A program made the position numbers and the translations under genes. Shown piece after piece: positions 43,442-52,776 of a DNA stretch of 64,000 nucleotides; the first letter of the stretch is position 1, and each line of letters opens with the position of its first letter. Below the pieces are notes generated by a model, which saw only the letters and a list, made by a program, of their open reading frames with translations, made no database searches and was not told the origin of the DNA. The stretch lies in the NCBI RefSeq assembly GCF_947488945.1, contig NZ_CANLBS010000003.1, forward strand, positions 186,001 through 250,000. Reading direction: 5' to 3'. This DNA comes from an uncultured Streptomyces sp. (GTDB lineage: Bacteria > Actinomycetota > Actinomycetes > Streptomycetales > Streptomycetaceae).

Positions 43442-43599
43442 GTCCCGAACGGCCGCCGGGCCGTGCGCGCTCAGGGTTCGCGCTGCTCAGCGCCGTTCAC
43501 AGCCGCCGGAGAGGTTGTCCACAGGCATGGGCGGCGGCGGGCGGACGGCGGTACCGTCGTGGTCCGTTCGACGGTGGACGGCACCGGCGACGCCCCAGG

Positions 43600-44839
43600 G
43601 TGACGTCGCGGATGGACGGCATCACGGACATGGCGGGGGAGGCGGCGTCCATGGGCGGAAGCGGGACGACGGCGGTCGGGATCGGGACGACCGCGCCGAC
43701 GGGATTCTTTTCGGCGGACGACAGTTGGGCGGTCGCGGACGGCAGTTGGGCGGTCGCGGAGGCCGGGCCCGCGCCCGCCTCCGGGGCCGGCGGGACGACC
43801 ACGGAGGGCTGCGCGGTGCCGGGCAACCTCCGCATACCGCCGTTGACCGGCTTCGCCCGGCGTACGGTGGGCGGATCGCCGAAGGCCGCGGGCAAGCTGC
43901 TGCGCGACCGGGTGCCGAGAGCGGCCCACGCCTCGCTCGTGCTGCCGACCGACCGGCCGGACGCTGTGCGGGCCGTGGAGGAGTCCAACCGCGATCGCGT
44001 CCCCGGCCTCACCCCGATACGGGTCGGCCGGATGGCGGCCTCGCCGTTCGCCTTTCTGCGCGGGTCGGCCGGGCTGATGGCCCACGATCTGACCGGGACG
44101 CCGGTGACCGGCGTCCGCGCGCAACTCTGCGGCGACGCGCACGCCGCCAACTTCGGGCTGTACGGCGATGCCCGCGGCAGGCTGGTGATGGATCTCAACG
44201 ACTTCGACGAGACGGTCGTCGGCCCGTGGGAGTGGGACCTCAAGCGGCTCGCGGCCTCGCTGGTGTTGGTCGGGCGGGAGACCGGGGCCGACGAGGCGAC
44301 TTGCCGACGGGCCGCCTACGACGCCGTCGGCGCCTACCGGCGGACCATGCGGCTGCTGTCCCGGATGTCCGCGCTCGACGCCTGGAACGCCATCGCCGAC
44401 GAGGAACTCGTCTCGCACGCCGACGCCCGGGACCTGCTCGGCACGCTGGAGAAGGTCGCGGAGAAGGCGAGGCGGAACACCAGCGCCCGGTTCGCCGCCC
44501 GCTCCACCGAGGTGGCAGAGGACGGCGGGCGCTGCGGACGTCGACGGACGGGCCTTCCAGGTGCGGCAGTTCCGGAACCGGAAGGGCAGCGTGGACCCTG
44601 CGGCGCTCTCCGCCGCCGAGGTCGACGACTACGCTCGGATGACCGGTGCGCTTCTGGCCCGGGCCCACGCGCACAGCGCGGACCCGCGGCTGCTCTCGGG
44701 GTACTGCGGCAAGACCGATGAACTGGACGAGGCGGTGGCCGAGTTCGCCGTCGGCTACGCGGACCGCACGGAGGCCGACCACGCCGCACTGCTCACCGCC
44801 ATCGGGGCGGGACGGGTGGCGGCCGAGCTGGGGGTGTGA
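43600..44839 (+). pseudogene. DUF2252 family protein, broken by an internal deletion
   Basis: The frame from GTG 43600 gives a normal DUF2252 N-terminal half (MAASPFAFLRGSAGLMAHDL, LCGDAHAANFGLYG, VMDLNDFDETVVGPWEWDLKRLAASL, ARFAARSTEVAEDGGR) up to about 44532, then becomes Arg/Gly-rich and runs out of frame to 44721. The typical DUF2252 C-terminus (DVDGRAFQVRQFRNRKGSVDP ... in pieces, LARAHAHSADPRLLSGYCGK, YADRTEADHAALL) resumes at 44537 in the +1 frame and ends at 44839. Compared with family members about 110-120 residues between these points are missing. This is a deletion junction plus frameshift, so the kinase-like protein is almost certainly inactive. The N-terminus also has a short SWAVADG/SWAVAEA duplication. 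Confidence 0.88.
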
Positions 44840-44850
44840 CCGGCGCCGCT

Positions 44851-44987
44851 GGTCGGTCGCGCGTGCCGGCCGGGGGCACGGGGCGGCGGGCGGTCGGTCA
44901 CGCGTGCCGGGGGCACGGGGTGGCGGGCGGTCGGTCACGCCGGGCGGGGGGCACGGGGCGGCGGGTGGCCGGTCGCGCCGGGCGGGC
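44851..44987. repeat. Imperfect tandem repeat, 37-41 bp units
   Basis: Three full copies (44851-44891, 44892-44928, 44929-44966) and a partial fourth (to 44987). Each begins GGTCGGTC and contains GGGGGCACGGGG. Non-coding spacer between the DUF2252 pseudogene and the J-domain gene. Confidence 0.85.
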
Positions 44988-45057
44988 GCGCCGCCGGGGA
45001 GGGCCGAGGGGCCGCCGCGCGTCGTCAGGGCCGTCTGCGGGGCCATACGCTGGGCGG

Positions 45058-46119
45058 GTGACCGACGAAGCCGCCGAGGTGCCGACCACTCGGAACGACG
45101 AAGACCGGCAGTCCGCCGACCTGCCCCGGGCCCCGCGCGACGCCACGCCTCCCGACGCCATGCCTGCCGATGCCATGCCTGCCGATGCCACGCTCGCGGA
45201 CGGTGCGTTGGCCGGTGCCGTGTTCGCCGGTCAGGGCGCAGGGGAGAGGCCCGGGCAGGAGGGGGCCGTGCAGGAGGAGTCTGTGCAGGAGGAGTCCGCA
45301 CGGGCCCACGCCGACGCGCAGACGGATGGTTCCGCTGGTTCCGCGCCCCGGCCCGAGGCACGGCTTGCCAGGGCCGTGCAGGCCGCCGAACAGGCGTTGA
45401 TCGAGTTCGAGATCGCCGTCGAGACGTTCCGCGTCGAGGTCGACAACTTCTCCCGGCTGCACCACCAGAAGCTGGGCCCGATGTACGCGCGGCTGGACGA
45501 ACTGGACGCGCAGATCGCAGAGGCGCGGGCTGCCAGGACGGGTGATCCCGAGGACCTGCGCAAGGCGCGCGACGCCCGTGCGGCCGTCATGCCGATGCCG
45601 GGCGTGGAGGAACTCTTCCACGACTGGATGGATTCGGACGGGCTCTACCCCGAGGCGGTGGCCATGCTCACCGACCAGCCGGTGCGCCCGCCGAAGCGGA
45701 TCAGGCCGAGCGAGGAGGCGCGCAAGCTCTACCGCGAGCTGGCCCGCAGGGCACACCCGGATCTGGCTCAGGACGAGGTGGAGCGGGAGCGCCGGGAGGC
45801 GTTCATCACCCGCGTCAACGGGGCCTACGGCCGGGGAGACGTGGATCTGCTCCGGGAGCTCGCCGAGGAGTGGGCGGCCGGGCCGGTGACCCCGCCGGTG
45901 CTGCTGAGCGAGAGCGAGGAGCTCTATGCCCGGCTGGAGTGGCTGAGCCGCCGCAAGGAGTTGCTGACGGTGCTCGCGCAGGAGCTGGAGGAGAGTGCGA
46001 TCGGCTCGATGCTGCGGATGGCCCCGGACGACCCGGACCAGTTGCTGGTGGACATCGCGGAGCAGCTCCTCGGCGAGGTGTCGCGCCGCGAGGCCGAGCT
46101 GGCGGAGCTCGTGCAGTAG
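45058..46119 (+). CDS. J-domain-containing protein
   Basis: 353 residues. The first 95 are disordered with short duplications (PADAMPADA, VQEESVQEES). A central coiled coil (ARLARAVQAAEQALIEFEIAVETFRVEVDNF, about 103-175) leads to a J-domain-like motif KLYRELARRAHPDLAQDEVERERREAF with the HPD tripeptide, then a Glu/Leu-rich helical end. J domains stimulate DnaK ATPase; this is not a full DnaJ (no Gly/Phe or zinc regions). GTG 45058 chosen because the conserved length starts here; the frame is open to 44836. Confidence 0.85.
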   Translation: MTDEAAEVPTTRNDEDRQSADLPRAPRDATPPDAMPADAMPADATLADGALAGAVFAGQGAGERPGQEGAVQEESVQEESARAHADAQTDGSAGSAPRPEARLARAVQAAEQALIEFEIAVETFRVEVDNFSRLHHQKLGPMYARLDELDAQIAEARAARTGDPEDLRKARDARAAVMPMPGVEELFHDWMDSDGLYPEAVAMLTDQPVRPPKRIRPSEEARKLYRELARRAHPDLAQDEVERERREAFITRVNGAYGRGDVDLLRELAEEWAAGPVTPPVLLSESEELYARLEWLSRRKELLTVLAQELEESAIGSMLRMAPDDPDQLLVDIAEQLLGEVSRREAELAELVQ

Positions 46120-46166
46120 CGTTTCGGACGAAGGTGTCGCATCCCGTACGAGAGAAGGCCTGACCC

Positions 46167-46511
46167 ATGAACTACGCCCCGCTGCCCTCGGTGGACGTCG
46201 CGGCGGTGCCGTCGGACGGCCTCGTGCTGGATGTCCGGGAGAACGACGAGTGGGCCGCCGGACACGTCGAGGGTGCGCTGCACGTACCGATGAGCGACTT
46301 CGTCGGCCGGTTCGGCGAGGTCGCCGAGGCGGCCGAGGCCGGCCGTCGGGTGCATGTGATGTGCCGGGTCGGCGGCCGGTCGGCGCAGGTCACCCAGTAC
46401 CTCGTTCAGCAGGGCGTCGACGCGGTGAACATCGAGGGCGGGATGCTCGCCTGGGACGGTGCCGGTCGTCCGATGGTGACCGAGAGCGGAAGCGCTCCCT
46501 TCGTTCTCTGA
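46167..46511 (+). CDS. Rhodanese-like domain protein
   Basis: 114 residues, single rhodanese domain: VLDVRENDEWAAGHVEGALHVPMSDF and the active-site loop VMCRVGGRS with Cys66. Sulfurtransferase or persulfide carrier; partner unknown. 47 bp after the J-domain gene, likely co-transcribed; convergent with paaE. Confidence 0.93.
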   Translation: MNYAPLPSVDVAAVPSDGLVLDVRENDEWAAGHVEGALHVPMSDFVGRFGEVAEAAEAGRRVHVMCRVGGRSAQVTQYLVQQGVDAVNIEGGMLAWDGAGRPMVTESGSAPFVL

Positions 46512-46576
46512 AGCGGCCCGCAGACCGCAGCGTCCTGTTCGGGACCGCGCCCGCAGGGCCCGCCCCGCCCCGTCCA

Positions 46577-46597
46577 GGCCCGGCGGCCGTCCGGGCC
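46577..46597. terminator. Short hairpin between rhodanese gene and paaE
   Basis: 7-bp stem GGCCCGG / CCGGGCC with a 7-base loop in the convergent spacer, directly at the paaE stop. Confidence 0.5.
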
Positions 46598-46599
46598 CG

Positions 46600-47673
46600 T
46601 CAGCGGTCGAAGTCCAGCTCGACCTCCGGGGTCAGGGGATGGGACTGGCAGGCGAGTACGAAGCCGGCCGAGGTCTCGTCGGGTTCCAGGGCGAAATTGC
46701 GGTCCATCCGCACCTCGCCCCGGACGAGGAACGCCCGGCAGGTGCCGCACACACCGCCCTTGCAGGCGTACGGCGCGTCCGAGCGACCGCGCAGCACCGT
46801 TTCCAGCAAGGGTTCGCCGCTTCTGACCGGCCAGCTTCCGGAGCGCCCGTGGAGGGTGGCGGTGAGCTTGCTCCGCTCGCCGTCCGTCCCGGCAGGGCGG
46901 ACCACGGGGGTGGACGACGGACCGTCGTCCACGTGGTCCACGTGGAAGATCTCCTGGTGGACATGGGACCGCTCGACCCCGAGCGCCCGCAGCGCGGAGG
47001 CGGAGTCGCGCACCAGGCCGTAAGGGCCGCAGAGGTACCAGTCGGCCACGTCGGCGACCGGTACGAGCATCGGCAGCAGGCCGAGAAGGCGCTCGCGGTC
47101 CAGCCGCCCCGAGGGCAGGCCTGCGGTCTGCTCCTCGCGGGAGAGGGCCGTCACCAGTCGGAACCGGTCCGGGAACCGGTCCTTCAGGTCCGCCACCTCG
47201 TCGAGGAACATGGTGGACGCGGCGGTGCGGTCGCTGCGGATCAGGCAGAACGTCGCCGAGGGCTCGCGGGTCAGCAGGCTCGTCGCCATCGACAGGACGG
47301 GTGTGATGCCGCTGCCGCCGACGATCGCCGCGAAGTGCCCGGGGCGCGGGGCGAGGGTGAAACGGCCCGCCGGAGGCATGGCCTCCACCTCGTCACCGAC
47401 CGCCAGTTCGGTGAGGGCGTACGTGGAGAAGGCGCCGCCCTCGATGGCGCGGATGCCGATGGTCAGCTCCGGTTCCCCGGGGGCACGGACCGCCGGTGAG
47501 CAGAGGGAGTAGGAGCGCCGGATCTCCCGGCCGCCCACGGTGTAGCGGACGTTGAGGTGCTGGCCCGGAGTGTGCCGGAAGGTTTCGCGCAGCTCCGGCG
47601 GCACGTCGAAGGTGACGGCCACGGCGTCGTCGGTGATCCGTTCCGTCGCGCGGACCCGGAGCGGGTGGAACAT
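46600..47673 (-). CDS. paaE: Phenylacetyl-CoA 1,2-epoxidase, reductase subunit PaaE
   Basis: 357 residues; passes electrons from NADPH to the PaaA diiron site. FAD/NAD domain with IRRSYSLCS and GGSGITPVLSMATSLL, NAD region DWYLCGPYGLV, then a C-terminal plant-type 2Fe-2S domain with CKGGVCGTCRAFLVRG and a fourth Cys near VLACQSHP. ATG start one base after the paaD stop. Also called paaK in older names. Confidence 0.96.
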   Translation of the reverse strand: MFHPLRVRATERITDDAVAVTFDVPPELRETFRHTPGQHLNVRYTVGGREIRRSYSLCSPAVRAPGEPELTIGIRAIEGGAFSTYALTELAVGDEVEAMPPAGRFTLAPRPGHFAAIVGGSGITPVLSMATSLLTREPSATFCLIRSDRTAASTMFLDEVADLKDRFPDRFRLVTALSREEQTAGLPSGRLDRERLLGLLPMLVPVADVADWYLCGPYGLVRDSASALRALGVERSHVHQEIFHVDHVDDGPSSTPVVRPAGTDGERSKLTATLHGRSGSWPVRSGEPLLETVLRGRSDAPYACKGGVCGTCRAFLVRGEVRMDRNFALEPDETSAGFVLACQSHPLTPEVELDFDR

Positions 47674-48174
47674 TTAGAGCTCCTTGAAGTGGTCGAACGG
47701 CTCCCGGCACGAGACGCACCGGCGCAGCGCCTTGCAAGCGGTGGAGGAGAAGCGGCTGAGCAGTTCGGTGTCGGTGGACCCGCAGTGCGGGCAGCGCACG
47801 GCGAGCGTCAGCGGCACGGGCCCGGAGCGATCCTCAGCACCGGGGCGCGGCGGTGCTATGCCGGACGCGGCGAGTTTGCGCTGGCCCTCGTCCGTGATGT
47901 CGTCCGTCGACCAGGCGGGCGCGAGCACGGTGACCACCGAGACCTTGGTCATGCCGTGGTCGAGGAGGACCCGCTCGATGTCGTCGGTCATCGTCCCGAT
48001 CGCGGGACAGCCCGTGTAGGTCGGGGTGAGCCGCACCGTCACGCTCGTCGGCCCGTCCATCCGTATCCCCCGCAGGACACCCAGCTCTTCCAAGGTGAGG
48101 ACGGGTAGTTCCGGGTCGGGCACCGCGCCCGCGACGGCGCGCAGCCGTTCCTCCAGTGCCGTCGTGGTCACCAT
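47674..48174 (-). CDS. paaD: PaaD, Fe-S/metal maturation factor of the epoxidase
   Basis: 166 residues. N-terminal DUF59/MIP18-type domain (AVPDPELPVLTLEELGVLRG, TPTYTGCPAIGTM) and C-terminal metal-binding cysteines CPHCG and CVSCREPFDHFKEL. Needed for an active epoxidase, probably for cluster or metal delivery. ATG 48174 overlaps the end of paaC. Confidence 0.94.
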   Translation of the reverse strand: MVTTTALEERLRAVAGAVPDPELPVLTLEELGVLRGIRMDGPTSVTVRLTPTYTGCPAIGTMTDDIERVLLDHGMTKVSVVTVLAPAWSTDDITDEGQRKLAASGIAPPRPGAEDRSGPVPLTLAVRCPHCGSTDTELLSRFSSTACKALRRCVSCREPFDHFKEL

Positions 48175-48869
48175 GTCGCCCCCGGGTGGCTGCGGTGCAG
48201 GTGCTGCATTTCGGCGATCATGCGGCCGAAGGGCTCGGTGTGGATGCCCTGCCGACCCGCTCCGGCGGTCCAGGCCCCTTCCCTGGGACCCGTCGGCAGG
48301 TCCAGGGCCGCCCGCCCCATCACTCCGGTGACGGTGGCGAGCCAACTACGGTGCATCGCCTCCCAGTCGACGTCGACGCCTTCGACGGGCCGGAACATCT
48401 CTCCGGTGTACTTCCAGAGCTCCTGGAGGCCGCGCTCCATGCGGGCATGGCTTTCGTCAGTGCCGTCGCCGAGCCGGACCGTCCACTGCTCCGCGTGGTC
48501 CTGGTGGTACGCGACCTCCTTGACCGCCTTGGCGGCAAGATCCGCGAACGGGCCGGAGCCGCCCGCCAACTGCTCGTACAGCAGGCGCTGGTAGACCGAG
48601 AAGTAGAGCTGCCGGGCGATGGTGCGGGCGAAGTCGCCGTTCTCCTGCTCGACCAACTGGAGGTTGCGGAAGGCCCGTTCCTCACGGAGATAGGCCAGCT
48701 CGTCCTCGTCGCCGGTGAGGGACAGCAGGACGCGGGCCTGGCCGAGCAGGTCGAGTGCGATGTTGGCGAGCGCCACCTCCTCCTCCAGGACCGGGGCGTG
48801 TCCCGCCCACTCCCCCAGCCGGTGCGAAAGCACCAGCGCGTCGTCGCCGAGGGCGAGGGCCGCGTTCAC
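48168..48869 (-). CDS. paaC: Phenylacetyl-CoA 1,2-epoxidase, structural subunit PaaC
   Basis: 233 residues; ferritin-like partner of PaaA, catalytically inactive but needed for the complex. ALGDDALVLSHRLGEWAGHAPVLEEEVALANIALDLLGQA (in pieces) and AYHQDHAEQWTVRLGDGTDESH are family-typical. GTG start overlaps paaB stop by four bases. Confidence 0.95.
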   Translation of the reverse strand: MNAALALGDDALVLSHRLGEWAGHAPVLEEEVALANIALDLLGQARVLLSLTGDEDELAYLREERAFRNLQLVEQENGDFARTIARQLYFSVYQRLLYEQLAGGSGPFADLAAKAVKEVAYHQDHAEQWTVRLGDGTDESHARMERGLQELWKYTGEMFRPVEGVDVDWEAMHRSWLATVTGVMGRAALDLPTGPREGAWTAGAGRQGIHTEPFGRMIAEMQHLHRSHPGATW

Positions 48870-49156
48870 AGGTGCTCCACCCCTTCGGGGATCTCGTAGA
48901 ACGTCGGGTGGCGGTAGGGCTTGTCACCCGACGGGGCGAAGAAGGAGTCCTTCTCGTCCGGGGAGGAGGCGGTGATCGCCGTGGACGGGACGACCCAGAG
49001 CGAAACCCCTTCGGCCCGGCGGGTGTAGAGGTCCCGGGCGTTGCGCAGGGCCATCTCGGCGTCCGGGGCGTGCAGGCTGCCGGCATGGGTGTGGGACAGC
49101 CCGCGGCGGGCGCGCACGAACACCTCCCAGAGGGGCCAGTCCGTCGAGCTGCTCAT
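48866..49156 (-). CDS. paaB: Phenylacetyl-CoA 1,2-epoxidase subunit PaaB
   Basis: 96 residues; small bridging subunit: [41 protein letters not shown] (in pieces) and [13 protein letters not shown] 49156 overlaps the paaA stop; upstream in-frame codons lack homology. Confidence 0.95.
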   Translation of the reverse strand: MSSSTDWPLWEVFVRARRGLSHTHAGSLHAPDAEMALRNARDLYTRRAEGVSLWVVPSTAITASSPDEKDSFFAPSGDKPYRHPTFYEIPEGVEHL

Positions 49157-50214
49157 GCCGTCGCCTCCTGAGCTGGTGCGGCCGAAGGGGCCGGTCGGTG
49201 GGTGTCCGTCGGCCGGGGCGGCTCGGAGTCCTGTCCCGGCCGGTGCTTGGCGGCGTGGGCGGCGGCGGCGTCGCGCACCCACGCGCCCTCCTCGTGGGCC
49301 CTGCGGCGACGGGCGAGGCGTTCTTCGTTGCACGGGCCGTTGCCCTTGAGGACCTGCTCGAACTCGGTCCAGTCGATGGCGCCGAAGTCGTGCCGGCCCC
49401 GCTCCTCGTTCCACCGCAGCTCGGGATCGGGGAGGGTGAGGCCGAGCGAACGGGCCTGGGGGACGCAGATGTCCACGAAGCGCTGACGCAGTTCGTCGTT
49501 GGAGTGGCGCTTGATCTTCCAGGCCATCGACTGCTCGGAGTGGGAGGAGGCGTCGTCCGGGGGGCCGAACATCATCAGTGAGGGCCACCACCAGCGGTTC
49601 ACCGCGTCCTGCGCCATCTCGTGCTGGGCCGGGGTACCGCGGCTGAGGGCCAGCAGGGATTCGTACCCCTGGCGCTGGTGGAAGGACTCCTCCTTGCAGA
49701 TCCGCACCATCGCGCGGGCGTAGGGGCCGTAGGAGCAGCGGCAGAGCGGCACCTGGTTGGTGATGGCGGCACCGTCCACGAGCCAGCCGATGGCGCCCAC
49801 GTCGGCCCACGTCAGTGTCGGGTAGTTGAAGATCGAGGAGTACCGCTGGCGGCCCGCGTGCAGCTTGTCGAGCATCTCCTCGCGGCTGGTGCCCAGGGTC
49901 TCGGCCGCGCTGTAGAGGTAGAGCCCGTGGCCGGCCTCGTCCTGCACCTTGGCGAGCAGGATGGCCTTGCGGCGGAGCGAGGGGGCGCGGGTGATCCAGT
50001 TTGCCTCCGGCTGCATGCCGATGATCTCCGAGTGCGCGTGCTGGGCCATCTGGCGGACCAGGGTGGCCCGGTACGCGTCCGGCATCCAGTCGCGTGGCTC
50101 GATCCGCTCATCGGCCCGGACGGCGGCGTCGAAGGCCTCGGCGAGGGCCGGATCCGCGTCCGCCGGCGTCTGTGCCGGGCTCTGCCACTTCCGACCTGCG
50201 GCTACTGCGGTCAT
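49153..50214 (-). CDS. paaA: Phenylacetyl-CoA 1,2-epoxidase, catalytic subunit PaaA
   Basis: 353 residues; diiron oxygenase that epoxidises the ring of phenylacetyl-CoA. Ferritin-like iron ligands: QDEAGHG and [12 protein letters not shown], plus [14 protein letters not shown]. The last 45 residues are Ala/Pro/His-rich and variable. First gene of the operon; a PaaR-type palindrome lies at 50231-50244, directly before the GTG start at 50214. Confidence 0.97.
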   Translation of the reverse strand: MTAVAAGRKWQSPAQTPADADPALAEAFDAAVRADERIEPRDWMPDAYRATLVRQMAQHAHSEIIGMQPEANWITRAPSLRRKAILLAKVQDEAGHGLYLYSAAETLGTSREEMLDKLHAGRQRYSSIFNYPTLTWADVGAIGWLVDGAAITNQVPLCRCSYGPYARAMVRICKEESFHQRQGYESLLALSRGTPAQHEMAQDAVNRWWWPSLMMFGPPDDASSHSEQSMAWKIKRHSNDELRQRFVDICVPQARSLGLTLPDPELRWNEERGRHDFGAIDWTEFEQVLKGNGPCNEERLARRRRAHEEGAWVRDAAAAHAAKHRPGQDSEPPRPTDTHRPAPSAAPAQEATA

Positions 50215-50230
50215 GCCCGCCTCCGTCCCG

Positions 50231-50244
50231 ACCGATCGTTCGGT
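50231..50244. promoter_or_regulatory. PaaR-type operator upstream of paaA
   Basis: ACCGATCGTTCGGT, fitting ACCGNNCGNNCGGT, the core of the Corynebacterium PaaR site; 16 bases before the paaA start, suited to repression. Confidence 0.8.
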
Positions 50245-50329
50245 CCATCGGGTTCAATGGTCGGTCGGCGGCCCGTAGGGTGTCAACCCTGTGGATAACT
50301 GAGTGGCGAGCGACGGTGGGCGGGGCGGC

Positions 50330-51295
50330 ATGGAATCGGACCACGGGGGACGTACCGGCGGCGCGGGCGGCGGCCGGCCGGAGGCGGTGGACGGACCGGC
50401 CGGACAGGCCCCGGGCGGCGGCCTGGGGCCGCACCCGCGGACGGAGGACAGCGGCATATCCGTGCCCCCCGCCGGGCCGGGACGGCAGGGCGCTGACGGG
50501 CCGGAACGGGACGGCGTACGGAGCGACGGCAGCGTACGGACCGACGGCACGGGGCCCCGGACCGGAACGGAACCGGAGGCCGACACCGCCCCCGGTGCCC
50601 GGCCGGAACCGGAGCAGATGCGTCCCGAGGGGATCGCCGGTCTGTCGCTTCCGTACCGCGTCGTCGCCGCGGCGGCGCTGGCGCTCGTGGGACTGTTCAC
50701 GGTCGGGCATCTGGCGGTGGTCTTCCTGCACGTCGCCCCCTCGAACACGGTCACCAAGCAGCACGGCGAGGCGATCGAGGACTGGGTCTATCCGGAGTTC
50801 GAGCAGAACTGGAAGTTGTTCGCGCCGAACCCGCTGCAGCAGAACATCTCCGTCCACGTGCGGGCGGAGGTCGCCGGGGCGGACGGCCGCCGGACCACCC
50901 GTTGGATGAGCCTGTCCGCGGAGGACGGCGACGTGATCCGCGGCAGCCTGCTGCCCAGCCACACCCGGCAGAACGAGCTGCGGCGCGCCTGGGACTTCTT
51001 CGTCAACTACCACGGTGACGAGAACAAGGCGAAGACGGTGCGCGGCCGTCTGTCCGAGCAGTACGTACGACGCATCGCGATGCTCCGGCTCGGTGAGCGC
51101 GACTACGGCGGGACGATCGAACGGATACAGGTGCGGTCCATGTCGCGCACCGTGGCGGCGCCGTCGTGGAGCACGGAGAAGAGCGACACCGCGCCGCAGT
51201 ACCAGGAGTACCCGTGGTGGACCGTGACCCCCGAGGACCTTCCGCGGGACGGCGGGACGGCGGGCCCGGGGCTCGGCGAGGAGGCGGACAAGTGA
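50330..51295 (+). CDS. DUF5819 family exported/membrane protein
   Basis: 321 residues. Long disordered Gly/Arg/Pro-rich N-terminus (to about 105), one membrane helix (LPYRVVAAAALALVGLFTVGHLAVVFLHV, about 107-135), then the extracytoplasmic DUF5819 domain with the family string EQNWKLFAPNPLQQNISVHVRAE. No enzymatic motif recognised. ATG 50330 is used; GTG 50303 is in frame but has no ribosome site. Its stop overlaps the HTTM gene start (GTGA), so the two proteins are likely made together. Confidence 0.85.
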   Translation: MESDHGGRTGGAGGGRPEAVDGPAGQAPGGGLGPHPRTEDSGISVPPAGPGRQGADGPERDGVRSDGSVRTDGTGPRTGTEPEADTAPGARPEPEQMRPEGIAGLSLPYRVVAAAALALVGLFTVGHLAVVFLHVAPSNTVTKQHGEAIEDWVYPEFEQNWKLFAPNPLQQNISVHVRAEVAGADGRRTTRWMSLSAEDGDVIRGSLLPSHTRQNELRRAWDFFVNYHGDENKAKTVRGRLSEQYVRRIAMLRLGERDYGGTIERIQVRSMSRTVAAPSWSTEKSDTAPQYQEYPWWTVTPEDLPRDGGTAGPGLGEEADK

Positions 51296-52629
51296 GCGGC
51301 ACACCCTCCCCGGAGCGGATCGAGGAGACCACCGGGCGCAGCGGGAACCCCGTGCGAAACCGGGGAGCGGACGGCGCGGGGCCTCTCGCTCGCGGTCTCC
51401 GGCGCGTCACCGCGTCGCCTCTCGGCCCCTACCAGGCGGCGGTGGTGCGGATCGGTTTCGCCGCCACCTACCTGCTCTTCCTGCTGCGCGAACTGCCGCA
51501 TCGGCACGAGCTCTACGGGCCGGACAGCCCGTGGAGCTGGGACATGGCCCGCCAACTACTGGACAACAACGGCGCCTTCACCGTGCTCATGTGGTCCGAC
51601 GGCTCCGCCTGGTTCGAGACCGTGTACGCGATCACACTGCTGTCGGCCCTCGGCCTGCTGCTCGGCTGGCGCACCCGGGCGACGTCCGTGGTGTTCATGG
51701 CCGGTGTCCTCTCGGTCCAGAACCGCAGCGTCTTCATGGGCGACGGCGGCGACAACGTCGTGCACATCATGGCCATCTACCTGGTACTGACACGCTGCGC
51801 GCAGGTCTGGTCGCTGGACGCCCGCAGGCACTCCCGCGCCGCCGCGCACCGGGCCGACGGCGGCGCGTCCGCGCCGGACGTGGCGGGGCCCGTGCTGTGG
51901 GCGCTCCTCGGGATCGCTCTCGTCCACGGCAGTGCGACGGACGGACTGGGTGCGACCTGGTGGCTGCCCACTCTGTTCTGGACCCTCTGGCTGGGCAACG
52001 GCCTGTGGTGGACGGTCGACCGCCGTGCGCGGCGCGGCGAGGCGCGCTCGCTGCTCGACGTGATCGCCAACCTGGCGCACAACGCCGCGCTGCTCGTGAT
52101 CATGGTCGAGGTCTGTCTGATCTACGCGACGGCGGGCTGGTACAAGATCCAGGGGTCGCGCTGGCAGGACGGTACCGCGCTGTATTACCCGCTCAAGCTC
52201 GACTACTTCACGCCGTGGCCCGGCCTTTCCGACCTGCTGGCGTCCAACGGACTGATGGTGATGGTGCTGACCTACGGAACGGTCATCGTCCAGGTCGCCT
52301 TCCCCTTCACCCTGTTCAACCGGCGCGTCAAGAACGTCCTGCTCGTCGTGATGATGTGCGAGCACGCCGGCATCGCGGTCTTGCTGGGCCTTCCCTTCTT
52401 CTCCATGGCGATGATCGCCGCCGACGCCGTCTTCCTTCCGACGGTCTTCCTGGTGTGGCTGGGCACCCGGGCCGCGACCGGGCGCGACCGGGTCATCAGC
52501 CGGTTCCACAGCCCGCACACCGGGCACGTGCCCGGCCCGCGCGACCCCGGCGGGCAGGCCCCACGCGACCTCGGCGGGCAGGCCCAGGAGGGGCTGACCG
52601 GCGGCGGAGGGCGCACGTCCGTCGGCTGA
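51292..52629 (+). CDS. HTTM-domain integral membrane protein (vitamin K-dependent carboxylase-like)
   Basis: 445 residues, about eight membrane helices. The HTTM region begins PYQAAVVRIGFAATYLLFLLREL and includes YGPDSPWSWDMA, FMGDGGDNVVHIMAIYLVLTRC, and IYATAGWYKIQGSRWQDGTALYY, which is typical of the family found in vertebrate gamma-glutamyl carboxylase and in many bacteria. Bacterial members have unknown substrates. Pro/Gly-rich cytoplasmic tail. Coupled to the DUF5819 gene. Confidence 0.9.
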   Translation: MSGTPSPERIEETTGRSGNPVRNRGADGAGPLARGLRRVTASPLGPYQAAVVRIGFAATYLLFLLRELPHRHELYGPDSPWSWDMARQLLDNNGAFTVLMWSDGSAWFETVYAITLLSALGLLLGWRTRATSVVFMAGVLSVQNRSVFMGDGGDNVVHIMAIYLVLTRCAQVWSLDARRHSRAAAHRADGGASAPDVAGPVLWALLGIALVHGSATDGLGATWWLPTLFWTLWLGNGLWWTVDRRARRGEARSLLDVIANLAHNAALLVIMVEVCLIYATAGWYKIQGSRWQDGTALYYPLKLDYFTPWPGLSDLLASNGLMVMVLTYGTVIVQVAFPFTLFNRRVKNVLLVVMMCEHAGIAVLLGLPFFSMAMIAADAVFLPTVFLVWLGTRAATGRDRVISRFHSPHTGHVPGPRDPGGQAPRDLGGQAQEGLTGGGGRTSVG

Positions 52630-52776
52630 GGCAGGCGTGGGGGCGTGCAGGCGTGGGGGGCGTGCGGGTCCGGAGCAGGCGGAATCGGCCCGTGCCGCCC
52701 CTGCCGGCCCGTACCGGTTCCGGAGCCGGGGGCACGGGGGGACGGCCGGGGCTCGATGCCCCTTTAGGCTGGGACG

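Noticed and set aside
44520..44545. DUF2252 frameshift as a sequencing error
   Set aside because: More than a hundred codons of conserved family sequence are absent at the junction, so a one-base error cannot explain it.
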